Source of the DNA: Lobulomyces angularis
Taxonomy: Eukaryota; Chytridiomycota; Chytridiomycetes; Lobulomycetales; Lobulomycetaceae
Length of the DNA: 24,494 nucleotides
NCBI GenBank assembly: GCA_027604685.1
Contig: JADHYX010000301.1
Coordinates: 3,237 to 27,730, forward strand
Reading direction: 5' to 3'
Positions 9,637 through 24,494 of this stretch are shown piece by piece. Position numbers and translations under genes: made by a program. The notes below the pieces were generated by a model. It worked only from the letters and a program-made list of their open reading frames with translations. It ran no database searches and was not told the origin of the DNA. Position 1 is the first letter of the stretch, and each line of letters starts with the position of its first letter.

Positions 9637-11689
9637 ATGGAAACTTACTCAAAAGCAGATGTACTTTTTGATTTTCTTGTTTCTTCAATCAGCCTTTTTA
9701 ACGGTATTGGATCTATATTACATCCTACTGACGAAGAGCAACAAAAACTAGATGAATTGAGCACTCAAGGTAGAAGGCTGTTGAACAAAAATTTACCTCG
9801 AAGAAGACAATCCCTTAAATTTCATCATGATGATGAAGACAAAATTGAAACGAAATATTTCTGCTTAAAAACTCCAGCCATAGAAAATTTTAGACTTTCG
9901 CTCACAGTGTATCGTAAGTGTCCCATCTCTACCAAACATCAAATTTAAACATTCAGTTTTTCTGAAAGGTCTAGTCTAACTTTCTAATATTTTTTGTTAT
10001 TTAAACATTATTAAGTTTATCACGCAGAAAATTTCTTGGAAAGTGCAACCGACAAAGATAAAGAATTTGCAAAAATTAAATCATCTGGAAATGAACTTTT
10101 AAGTAAAATACTTTTGACGAAAATCGCACCGGAAAAAAAAAAAATCAATAAAAAGGATGAAAAAGAATGCATTAACTATATAGACAAGTTACCAAATGAA
10201 ATATTATTTCAAATTATAATTATTGCAGGATCTTTTGAAAGAAGTTTTAAAAATCTCTTTAATTGTTTAAAAGTAAGTAAAAGATGGAACGCTTTAACAA
10301 TGCCAAGACTGTGGATGGCTATTAGCATCGATGACCTCGCCGACAATTTTAGATATACGACATGCATGGGTTTAAATCAAGAAGCAGTAAACAAATTTTC
10401 TTATTCTATAACTGATTTTATTTTTTATTTTTTTGGTAGGGTTTAACAAAAGGCTTTAACTATACCACTTTGTTGCATTTCCCATTTTATAATGCCTTTG
10501 AATTAAAGTCTAAAATAACAATAAATTTAGGTTTGAATATTGTGCTTATCATTTCTAAGTATTATTTTAAAAGGGGCAATAACATGTTCCTATTTTCCAA
10601 ATTTGAAAGATTTGGTTTATCAGAATTATATCACAGTAAATGATGTAGCTGTTATACTGGAAAATTGTAAAAAAAACTTTCTTAGCAAATTAACTGAAGT
10701 ATATATTTCTTTTTTATAGGTAAAAATTTGGTAGTTCTAAGTTTAGGGGAGATTGATTTTTTAAAGGAATCAGAAAGAAATTATGATGTAGAGTCTTTTA
10801 GAGATAGCTTTAAAAATTTAAAAAAATTTGGATTTTTTCGATCCTACTCCGAATACGCTGACCAGATTTCGTTTTTTCAACAAAACAAATTTAGAAAGCT
10901 AGAAGAAATATTAACTCCTTTTGATAATTTTAAAGTTCTCTCTAACTGTTTTGAAGTAGAAACCTTAACAAATCTAGGTACTGTTTATTTAAAGCCATTA
11001 TAATTATTGAAATTTTGATTTCCAATATTTAAAAAATTAAATAATATAAAAATAAACATGTATAGAAAAAGCCAGTTTAATTTTACCTCCAGATGTACAA
11101 ACAGATTTAGACCTGCTATTAAAATACACTACGAACCTTACTTGGCTAAAGTTATATGGGCATTTTCCTTTGACCAGGTAAAAAAAAAATCTTTGGTTAG
11201 TTTTACAATTTGATCTAAATAGATTAAGCAGAAAGAATTTGGATACAATAAAAAATTTGAAACATTTGAAGTTTTTATTATTCAATAGTAATGACAAAAA
11301 AGAAGTAAAAATTTTTTTTTTTTTGTTGTTTGTTGTTAAATTTTTTTCTTTTTAAGGGAATGACATTTGAGCACGATTTGACGTTTGAAGAAATACTTTT
11401 ATTTCTTAAAGAAGTTGGCAAGAACTTACAAAGTATTTATATTTACTTTCCAGATGTAGTACTGGATGACACAATTTTAATTAGATTATCGAAAATATTT
11501 CCGGTAATAAAGCATTTTGGATTTATGTTCAAGTGCAGCTCAGTAACGGTGGAAGGGATTAAGTTATTCTTAAAAAATTTAAATCATATAAATTTTATTC
11601 TAGATAATAAATTTGATGAAGAGGTTAAAGACGAATTAAAGCGACATTCTTGTCAAATTTATGATGGGGAGACAAAAGAATATCTCTAA
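9637..11689 (+). CDS. F-box protein with LRR-like C-terminal region, 8 exons, 534 aa
   Basis: Exons 9637-9913, 10028-10386, 10440-10530, 10574-10666, 10720-10977, 11066-11177, 11223-11304, 11357-11689 (1605 nt). F-box proteins link substrates to the Skp1-Cullin1 ubiquitin ligase. The F-box is at residues 143-192: YIDKLPNEILFQIII, CLKVSKRWNALTMPRLW. The part after it has leucine-rich-repeat-like segments: LKDLVYQNYITVNDVAVILE then CKNLVVLSLGEI, FKNLKKFGFF, NLTWLKLYGHFPL, IKNLKHLKFLLF, LQSIYIYFPDV. These would form the substrate-binding arc. The N-terminal 92 residues hold a basic patch (NLPRRRQSLKFHHDDEDK) and no known domain. The first intron (114 nt) is unusually long here. The sixth intron skips a proximal AG at 11189-11190, which would create an early stop. 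The stop overlaps an AATAAA. The substrate cannot be told from sequence; the F-box call is strong, the LRR call moderate. Confidence 0.82.
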
Positions 11690-11929
11690 TAAAAATATAG
11701 AGTAATTTTCATATTTTAGCAAAACTAGATGATCTGAACTTTTAATTTATCTTTATTTATTCCTTGAAACATTCTATGGAACAAAAAATTTTTTTTTCGG
11801 CTTTACTAATAAATTGTTAAAAACAAAACACCACGCCACAGTCATCGTATTTTGTCACAAAAGTGGAATTGATGGAATTTGCTTTCAAAACGACAATTTT
11901 TTTAACTTCTTATGTAAAAAACCTACAAA

Positions 11930-13657
11930 ATGAGCAAAAGTGAATTTACTTTAGTTACTAGGTTAGATCAACAAGATGAACAAGAAATTAAGAAGAAAAA
12001 AATTTTGGAAACGAAATTATTGAGAAAACTTGATTTGCGATTACTTCCAATCCTAATGCTATGTTATGTATGTTACAAAATAGAAATTTTGAATATATTA
12101 AATAGGTTTCTTTTAAATTTAAAGATTTTATCATTCCTTGATAGATCAAACATTGCACAAGCAAGAATAGCGAATGCTTCTACGAACCATCATCTTGCTG
12201 CAAGTCTGGTATATTAAAATGCACTTTCAAAATTTATAAATTAATGTTTGATTTTACAGAAACTTACTGATTTTGAAGTGATGTTTTCCATATCTATTTT
12301 TTTTGTTGGCTATATTGCATTTGAAGTTCCATCGAATTTAATGATAAAAAGGTAAACTTATATTAGGGTAACATTAAATTTTTTTTTTTTTTAGATTTAC
12401 TCCCTCGCGTTGGATTTCAAGAATAATGGTAACGTGGGGTATTACTTGTGTTGCTTTGGGATTCATACAAAATTATGCAGGACTTTTAATCTGTCGATTA
12501 TTACTTGGGATTTTTGAAAGTGGCTTTGTGCCAGGAGTAATTTTTTTTCTTACTTTCTGGTACAAAAAATCAGAGATTTCCGTCAGAATTGGATGGTTTT
12601 TTACTAGTTTGACGGTAGCTGGTATTATTGGGAGTTTATGTGCTTATGGAATTACAGCCAACATGAATATGGTGTTAAATTTTGAAGGCTGGAGATGGAT
12701 TTTCATTCTTGAAGGTTTTTTTTATTGTTTTACTGTGTTTTTTGACAATAATTGTCTTAGGTGTTCCTTCGATTATAGTTGGTATATTTCTTTGGTTTTA
12801 CCTTCCTGACTATCCTGAAACTTCAAAATTCTTAACCATTCCAGAAAGGGAACTTTTAATTGAACGATTAAAAATTGATGCTGCCAACAATTTGAAAGAT
12901 CCCCATTTTGATAAAGTTAGTTTTTTTTTGGTTCTTAAAGATCCTACAACTTACATGTATTCTGTTGCATACTTATGTTTGGCATGCCCTATGTATTCTT
13001 TTAATTTCACCTTTCCAACGATTTTGTTTCAGCTCGGCTTTAGTGATTTAATGGCTCAGCTTTTATCAACGTAAACTTAATTTATAAAAAATTTATATTT
13101 CATTGTGGTTTTTTTTTTAATAGGCCACCGTTTTTTATGGCGCTCGTTGCAATATTAGTTGTTTCTTACTTATCAGATAAATATCAAAACAGAGTTTTGC
13201 CCTTACTTTTAGTCGCGTAAGCACCTTAGTTTTTTAATACTAACTAGTATTTTTTAGAATTGTATCTATCACTGGATTTCTTGGGATGGTATTAGCCCCT
13301 ACACCTAAAATAAAGTATATTTTTGGTATAATTACTGCAATTGGAGTTTTCGCTCCATGTGCTCCTTTTTTGGCATGGGTTATTTCATCTCATACATCAA
13401 AAGGTAGTACAGGCTCAGCAGTGTTGATAGCGACTGTCATATCCTCCGCTAATTTTGGGGGATTATTGAATTCTTTTTTATATCCACTTTACCATTCACC
13501 AAGTAAGTTTCTTACTAATTTCTTAATAATAACTATTGTAGACTTTGTTTTTGGACATCTTTTCAACATTGGGCTTTTAGTTCTGTTTATCATCTTAGTT
13601 TCCACAACTGATTGGATTAATAGACGTAGGAGAACCAAGGAATTTTCTGCTTCATAA
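11930..13657 (+). CDS. Major facilitator transporter, Dal5/anion:cation symporter family, 8 exons, 391 aa
   Basis: Exons 11930-12067, 12125-12208, 12260-12351, 12395-12714, 12761-13070, 13124-13216, 13258-13502, 13542-13657 (1176 nt). The plasma-membrane carriers of this family (allantoate permease Dal5, Tna1, Vht1, Liz1 and relatives) take up organic anions, vitamins or small peptides with protons. Family marks: KLDLRLLPILMLCY, then FLDRSNIAQARIA in TM1; VPSNLMIKRFTPSRWI in the TM2-3 loop; CRLLLGIFESGFVPGVIFFL in TM4; GWRWIFILEGVPSIIVGIFL; and the signature LPDYPETSKFLT before the central loop. Twelve hydrophobic segments can be counted. At 391 aa it is shorter than the usual 450-520, because the TM1-2 loop and the C-terminal tail are trimmed. 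The C terminus RRRRTK is basic. One intron contains a TACTAAC branch site (near 13239). Substrate is not predictable. Confidence 0.93.
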
Positions 13658-13927
13658 TTATTTTATTTTAATAGTCTAATTACTTTTTACTTAGTCTTTT
13701 ATAAAATTAGCAGCACAAAATATTAAAAGTTTAATAGATATTTCTGGATAATTAAACCATAATAAATTACTATTAAATTCAATGTTGGCAAAACGCAACT
13801 GATTTAATAGTGGCTACGACATTCACTTTTTGGAAAGAAATTCACAATTTTGAAAAATGAAGAAATTTTTTTTTTATCTATCCTCTGTTGCACAAAAAGG
13901 TAAAGTTCAAATGTCATTCCTGGTTTT
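13658..13927. other. Short interval downstream of the transporter
   Basis: About 270 nt, AT-rich, with several in-frame stops on all frames. It probably contains the 3' ends of the plus-strand transporter and of the doubtful minus-strand locus that follows. No RNA gene, repeat or promoter could be supported. Confidence 0.4.
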
Positions 13928-13937
13928 TTACCGATTA

Positions 13938-14270
13938 GGACAAGACTGCGGAAGAGATGATAGGAGCTGAAGCAGGTCTAGAAGGTTCTGGTGGTTGAGT
14001 AAATGGTGCGACAAGTGAAGAAGATGATGTATCAACAATATGTTACGGAAGGAATAGAAACAGTTGCCAGTTACAAAATCAAGCATTACTTTAATTTTAC
14101 CATTAAAAATCAAAAAAACTCATGCAACAAACAGCCTTGCGCTAATCTTCGCATATTATTAAAAATATTATCAAGTAGATAATTGTTCTGTCCCAAAAGC
14201 TTTTCCATATGCTGTAACCTTGTTTCTTCATTACACACTTTAGCTTCCACCAAATTAATCTCAGTATTCA
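13938..14270 (-). CDS. Doubtful small gene: coiled-coil start plus Ser/Pro-rich end
   Basis: On the minus strand, ATG at 14268-14270 opens MNTEINLVEAKVCNEETRLQ, then HMEKLLGQNNYLLDNIFNNM and RRLAQG, a heptad-rich helix, before reaching a stop. About 130 nt later another frame reads VDTSSSSLVAPFTQPPEPSR, PASAPIISSAVLS and a stop (ending near 13938), with the composition of a disordered tail. These two look like the ends of one small coiled-coil protein. I could not find a GT-AG intron joining them in frame: the nearest AG acceptors lead into the wrong frame, a leucine/histidine-rich reading. A frameshift, an unusual splice site or two unrelated frames are all possible. No family is recognised. 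Confidence 0.3.
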
Positions 14271-14580
14271 TTTGTGATATTTAATTTCTAAAGTATTTAA
14301 AGTTAAAGAATAAAGAACATTTGTAATAATTCAATGACTGGTTTTATAATGCTGTAATGATACGATTCACATTGTGACTACAGTTTATAATTAATAACTT
14401 AATAAATGAATAGCTTTTAAAAACTTTGGATTATTTTAAAAAAACAAACACAAGTCAAGCAAATCTTTACAATAAGGAGCTATTGTAAAAACATGCAATT
14501 AGTTTATAGAGTTTGGTTGTCCAATTTCAATAGTCTTATACAGCTCCTATTTTGTGTAACAATAATGGAATAAGGTTAAA
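14271..14580. other. Upstream region of GCN2
   Basis: About 310 nt between the doubtful minus-strand ATG and the GCN2 start, so possibly a shared divergent promoter. It holds an inverted pair ggagct (14477-14482) and agctcc (near 14543-14548) about 60 nt apart, and several AT-rich stretches without a convincing TATA element. The two loci would be transcribed away from each other. Confidence 0.35.
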
Positions 14581-20964
<6,384 letters not shown>

Positions 20965-21452
20965 AGAAAAAAAAAAAATTTTTTTTTTGTTAATTAAATA
21001 TAATAATATTTTGTAATATAAAAGTTGTGGATTTAAATTTATATTTATTATTAATTTTTCTTTTAATGATCTTATTTTCATTTATTTTTTTAAAGCTTCA
21101 CTACAGAATAAAGCCACAGAAGCCCAACACAATTTAATTTTGCCTATAAGAATTTAAGAGATCTTACGGAATAAAAAAAAAAAATTGAAGGGGTAAAATT
21201 GAGGAAAATGGTCAGCAGGTCAAGCTTGATTTTTTTGGTTTTTTTTTTTTTTAAGCGGTTTATTTTGGACTAATTTTTTTTTTTAGAGATTTATTTATTT
21301 ATTTTTTTTTTCTCTTTTATTTATGTTTACCATTCTTTTTTGGTGTGGATGACAATGATTTATTGATTTTATTAATTTTATTTCAAAAAAAAAAAAAAAC
21401 TTTTATTCTAATTTTATAATATCTCTCCACTTTAAAGTTTAAAGTTCCAAAC
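20965..21452. other. Convergent 3' interval, homopolymer-rich
   Basis: About 490 nt between the convergent 3' ends of GCN2 and the minus-strand gene at 21453-21970. It is dominated by A and T runs. An AATAAA (20960-20965) overlaps the GCN2 stop codon. One less AT-rich patch at about 21095-21170 (cttcactacagaataaagcc) has no frame or fold I can support. Confidence 0.45.
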
Positions 21453-21970
21453 TTATGTCTCATCTTCTGTACTCAAAAACACATTTTTCCAGTCTGATTT
21501 TTCTGCTGATAAAAATAAATCTTTCCTTTTTTTTCTTTTTTTTAAATATCTACCTTCCAAAACGAAGATTAATGGTATTTTTACTTTTTCAGGATAATTC
21601 ATTATTTTCCGAACAATAAATTTTTGGAACAAAGATTGTTTCACCTTTTTTTGTTCCATCAAAATCATGAGTTTTTCTTAAATAAAGTGGAGACAGTTAA
21701 TAATCAAGTCATTCAGACTATTAACATTTTTTAATCCTTCCTTTTCAACAAACTCCGAGAATTTGGTATCAAGCTCGTCCGCTTTATTTCCCTTCAATTA
21801 TTGAATTTCCACTAAAAACTCGGAAAGTAATCAATTCAAATTTAAGTTTTTTAAACTCTGTTTTTTTTAAATCTCTTTACCACCGAAAAGAAATTTGTAA
21901 TTTCTGTGTTATTTTCTTCTTTGTCATCCAAATAGTTACTGGACTTGTAGTGTTTGATAGGGACAGGCAT
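21453..21970 (-). CDS. Unrecognised small basic protein, 3 exons, 128 aa
   Basis: Minus-strand exons 21881-21970, 21719-21791 and 21453-21676 (387 nt). I do not recognise it. The N terminus reads MPVPIKHYKSSNYLDDKEEN then TEITNFFSV, continuing after an 89-nt intron with GNKADELDTKFSEFVEKEGL, an acidic helix. The last exon is basic (LMEQKKVKQSLFQKFIVRK, LKKRKKRKDLF) and ends WKNVFLSTEDET. The lysine/arginine-rich block could be a nuclear or nucleic-acid-binding segment; that is inference from composition only. The first splice is well supported by frame. The second (donor gtctga at 21717-21718) is weaker. Without it the protein would stop after 67 residues and the basic frame would start at an ATG of its own. 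It is convergent with GCN2 and divergent from the zinc-finger gene. Confidence 0.5.
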
Positions 21971-22451
21971 TACAACAATTTAACCAAAGTTTCAAGCAAA
22001 AAAAAATTCGATCTTGATTGATTTCAAAATTTTTGTTGGCTTATTCATATTGTTAAAAAAAAAAAAAATTAATGCATTTTTAAGTAAAAAAATTTTTTCT
22101 TTTTATATTTTAAATTATCTTCTGTTTTTTTTTTTTTTTTCGGAAATTTTTTTAGTTTTTCCAGCAAAAGATTTTTTATTTTTATTTTATAGTTTTTTGA
22201 GTTGTAAAGAAGATATATAAAAAACCGTTGCATTGGAGTTTTTGTAATTTTTAGTTTTCAATTGAGGCATCTAGATTAACACAGTTTTTACTATGGTGGC
22301 AGAAAGTTTCCTTCTGTGCACTTACGCGGCTTCTATTTCCTTGGGCTTCACATATCCTTTTTTTTTATTAAAAAAAAAACAGAAAAAAAAAACACATATA
22401 AAAGTCAATTTTACGCTCTGTTGCAACAAATTTTTTTTTAAACATAATAGA
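21971..22451. other. Divergent upstream region of the zinc-finger gene
   Basis: About 480 nt of very T-rich DNA between the ATGs of two divergent genes. It contains a TATA candidate (22214-22220). An ATG at 22293 is in frame with the zinc-finger ORF and would add 53 residues (MVAESFLLCTYAASISLG, then lysine-rich sequence from A runs). The composition of that extension looks untranslated, so I did not use it. Confidence 0.5.
22214..22220 (+). promoter_or_regulatory. TATA box candidate TATATAA
   Basis: TATATAA followed by A residues lies about 235 nt ahead of the chosen zinc-finger start and about 75 nt ahead of the in-frame ATG at 22293. The following stretch (ccgttgcattgg) is less AT-rich than its surroundings and could be near the transcription start. 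Support is motif only. Confidence 0.35.
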
Positions 22452-23580
22452 ATGAGTGAGCTTGATCGCTTTGTCTCGCTTGACTCTCCTCCCTTGAGCT
22501 TGATGCTCTCCCCCTGTCTATCCGAAAATTTTATTGCAAGCCCACCTTCAAGCTCACCCTTAATACTCAACCTAGCGCAACACCAGCACAATCTGCAATC
22601 TTCCTATTCCATACCATCCCCGATTGCTTCCCCCATAGCATCTCCAATCCAACTTCAAATGCATTTTGGCAACACAATCCTCCAGCATCAAAAATCTTTT
22701 GACCAAGATCAGCAATTGAATATTCCTTACAACCATGGTAAAAAAATACTTCATAATAAATATTTAATTAACTCGTCACTTAGCTGATATCAGTACAAGT
22801 GATACTATAAATCAATCACGTTACTATCAAAATCAAAATTTCTTTTTCGATTTTTTACCAAATTCAACTTCACCCAACAAGCTGCCAACTGAAAATTGTC
22901 AGAACTATTTAATAGATACAAATAAAAATTTTTCTTTCTTTTCTGATGATGCAACGGAAAAGAATATTTTAAATAATTCAAACACAGTTTTTTTTTATAC
23001 CGAAACGAACCACATAACAAAAAGTAACATCCAAAGGCCATCTATGTCTGCTAACTCTCCTGGAAATAATTTTTTAAGCAATCCAAAGTTAGGTAACAAT
23101 ATTTCTCATTCAAGTGATATACTGGAATTCTCAAACTCAGCAACCTCACCACTCAGCTCAAATAAGTTGCCAAAAAACGACTTGAGCTACAATGTCAGTG
23201 AAATTGCTACTTCTTTTCCAACCGAGGATATGGTAAGAAGGGCATTGGAGGATGCCAAAAGTGGAAGCAAGTCGTTTTTATGCGAATACACAGGTTGCAG
23301 CAGAACTTTCACCCAGTATCAGAACTTAAAGTCTCATTGGAGATGCCATGCCGAAATAAAAAAGTTTGGCTGTGATGAATGCAGCATTAGATTCCGCAGA
23401 CTACCTGATTTATATCGCCATAAAAGATCTTTACATAGAGCTGGAAAACCTCATCAATGCGAGCTTTGTGGTAAACTCTTTGCTCGGGCAGATGCATTGC
23501 GTAGACACTCTCTATCTCAGTATAAACCTAGAGGTTGTTCTGGTGTTAGGCAGCATCCCATCCTACAAGTTTACAATTAA
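22452..23580 (+). CDS. C2H2 zinc-finger transcription regulator, 2 exons, 360 aa
   Basis: Exons 22452-22737 and 22784-23580 (1083 nt). The N-terminal 255 residues are Ser/Pro/Asn/Gln-rich and look disordered, with many SP sites, including the repeat SPIASPIASPI (about residues 56-66), possible targets of proline-directed kinases. Three zinc fingers follow. Finger 1 (262-284) is C-x4-C-x12-H-x3-H with CEYTGC and HWRCH. Finger 2 (292-313) is C-x2-C-x12-H-x4-H with CDEC and HKRSLH. Finger 3 starts CELCGKLFARADALRRH, but the second histidine is missing; a cysteine eight residues later (YKPRGC) may replace it, as in other fungal DALRRH fingers. The linkers (EIKKF, RAGKPHQ) are finger-like. The fingers would bind DNA in the nucleus. 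It resembles fungal stress and calcium regulators in layout (disordered N terminus, C-terminal fingers), but a specific orthologue is not claimed. Confidence 0.9.
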
Positions 23581-24011
23581 AATGCTGTCGAAAAAAAAAA
23601 AATAATAACACTTCCTTTTTTTTTTTTTTTTTTTTTAAATTTTTAACAAAAAAAAAATTTTTTTAATTTTTTTATATTATTTTTTTTTTTTTTTTAAAAA
23701 ATTAAACTACACAATAGGAAAAAAATAAACTTAAAAATAAGAAAATATATTATTTTTATTTTTTTTTTTTTTTTTTTTAAATTTTTTTTTGTATATATAT
23801 ATTGTAAAATACATTAAGTAGATAAATTCCGTTTAAAAATAAAAGTTTTTTTTTTTTTTTGTAAAATAAATATTAAGTTCAATAACACTGTGCAATGATG
23901 ATATATATTTAAAAAAACAAAAAAATAAAAAATGAAGTATAATAAAATAAAAATAAAAATGCAAAAATAAAAAAATTTTAATTAAAATTTTTTTTTTTTT
24001 TTTTCTTTGAT
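23581..24011. other. Homopolymer-rich convergent interval
   Basis: About 430 nt of nearly pure A/T sequence with several T runs of 14 or more bases and A runs. It separates the 3' end of the zinc-finger gene from the 3' end of the last minus-strand gene. No gene, RNA or ordered repeat is visible. Homopolymer lengths here are likely to be unreliable in any assembly. Confidence 0.6.
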
Positions 24012-24494
24012 TTAAAAAAAGTTATCAAAAATTTTTTGAAAAAAGTTTTTATTAAAATCTAAATTATTTTTTTTACTTTTTTCAATTGTATTTACTAACC
24101 GTAGTTTTTTTGGAATTTTAAAGTTTGGTTCCTTTTTTTTTATTAGTTTGATTAAATTTTTTTTTTCTTTTAAACTCAATTGAATCTTTTTAAATTTGGT
24201 TTCCTTGCTCAAAAAATATCATACTCTTTTAAAACCCTTTTTGAGTTTTTATGGTTTATTACTTGCAGAGTGTTGTCAAATTCAACTGTATCAATGCTTG
24301 AAGTGCTAAATGTAATTTTAACTCACTGTGTGGATAATATTTCTTACGAATATTCACCACCACTGTCAGTCCCACTGATCAAATCTTGTTCCCTAAAATA
24401 AAAAAATTATAAACTACGATTCTACTTATACATTTTTTCATACCTTTGTGATGCTTCGCAATCTTTTATTGTATCAGTATCATCCGTTAATTCG
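24012..24494 (-). CDS. 3' end of an unrecognised gene running off the window (partial)
   Basis: Minus-strand exons 24444 to the window edge, 24348-24392, 24263-24305 and 24012-24185; the 5' part lies beyond 24494. Splice phases are consistent across all three introns (51, 42 and 77 nt). The acidic/serine-rich stretch reads ELTDDTDTIKDCEASQREQD, LISGTDSGGEYSTSSIDTVE, FDNTLQ. The last exon is lysine-rich: IQLSLKEKKNLIKLIKKKEP, NFKIPKKLRLVN, then asparagine/phenylalanine-rich sequence ending FDNFF. No domain is recognised. The last intron could instead be retained, giving a shorter end (LQVINHKNSKKGFKRV). Composition suggests a disordered nuclear protein, but this is only inference. Confidence 0.5.

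Noticed and set aside
10387..10446. End of the F-box protein at the TAA near 10444
   Set aside because: The frame there runs through a T-rich intron (10387-10439); splicing continues the protein into LRR-like exons in phase.
22322..22591. 89-codon minus-strand frame
   Set aside because: Antisense to the zinc-finger regulator's first exon and leader, with no motif.

Overview
The window is nuclear DNA of a eukaryote, almost certainly a fungus: it is very AT-rich, full of poly-A and poly-T runs, and its genes are cut by many short GT-AG introns (mostly 38-70 nt) that usually end in a T-rich tract. The fungal reading rests on a Wee1/Swe1-type kinase, a Dal5-type anion:cation symporter, a full-length GCN2 and a C2H2 regulator. 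The compact, intron-dense layout would suit an early-diverging or reduced AT-rich lineage, but I cannot place the species.

Layout. Minus strand, 39-7360: a short Wee1-like kinase (39-1572), an unexplained GC-richer and possibly structured block (about 1690-1852), an EVE-domain protein of the THYN1 type (1965-2847), a gene-poor gap, the proteasome subunit RPN2 (3481-7151, 18 exons) and a possible two-exon micro-ORF just upstream of RPN2. Plus strand: an unrecognised four-exon gene (7443-8030). About 8031-9636 holds only unresolved minus-strand coding traces and a short tandem repeat. Plus strand again: an F-box/LRR-like protein (9637-11689) and a 12-TM major facilitator (11930-13657). A doubtful minus-strand locus lies at about 13930-14270. 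GCN2 then runs from 14581 to 20964 in 33 exons (1527 aa). An unrecognised minus-strand gene follows (21453-21970), then a C2H2 zinc-finger regulator (22452-23580), and the 3' end of another minus-strand gene runs off the right edge.

All exon models were built by hand from reading frames, GT/AG sites and family similarity recalled from knowledge. The Wee1, EVE, RPN2, F-box, MFS, GCN2 and zinc-finger models each sum to a whole number of codons.

The genes are typical eukaryotic housekeeping and regulatory genes (mitotic entry, proteasome lid-base, amino-acid starvation sensing, ubiquitin ligase adaptor, nutrient uptake, transcription). They do not form an operon or a cluster with one shared pathway. 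I saw no mobile element, CRISPR array, tRNA or rRNA. The points most worth a second look are the structured block near 1700-1850, the micro-ORF and hairpin upstream of RPN2, repeated use of distal 3' splice sites, a 20-nt exon copy inside a GCN2 intron, and several small unrecognised spliced genes.
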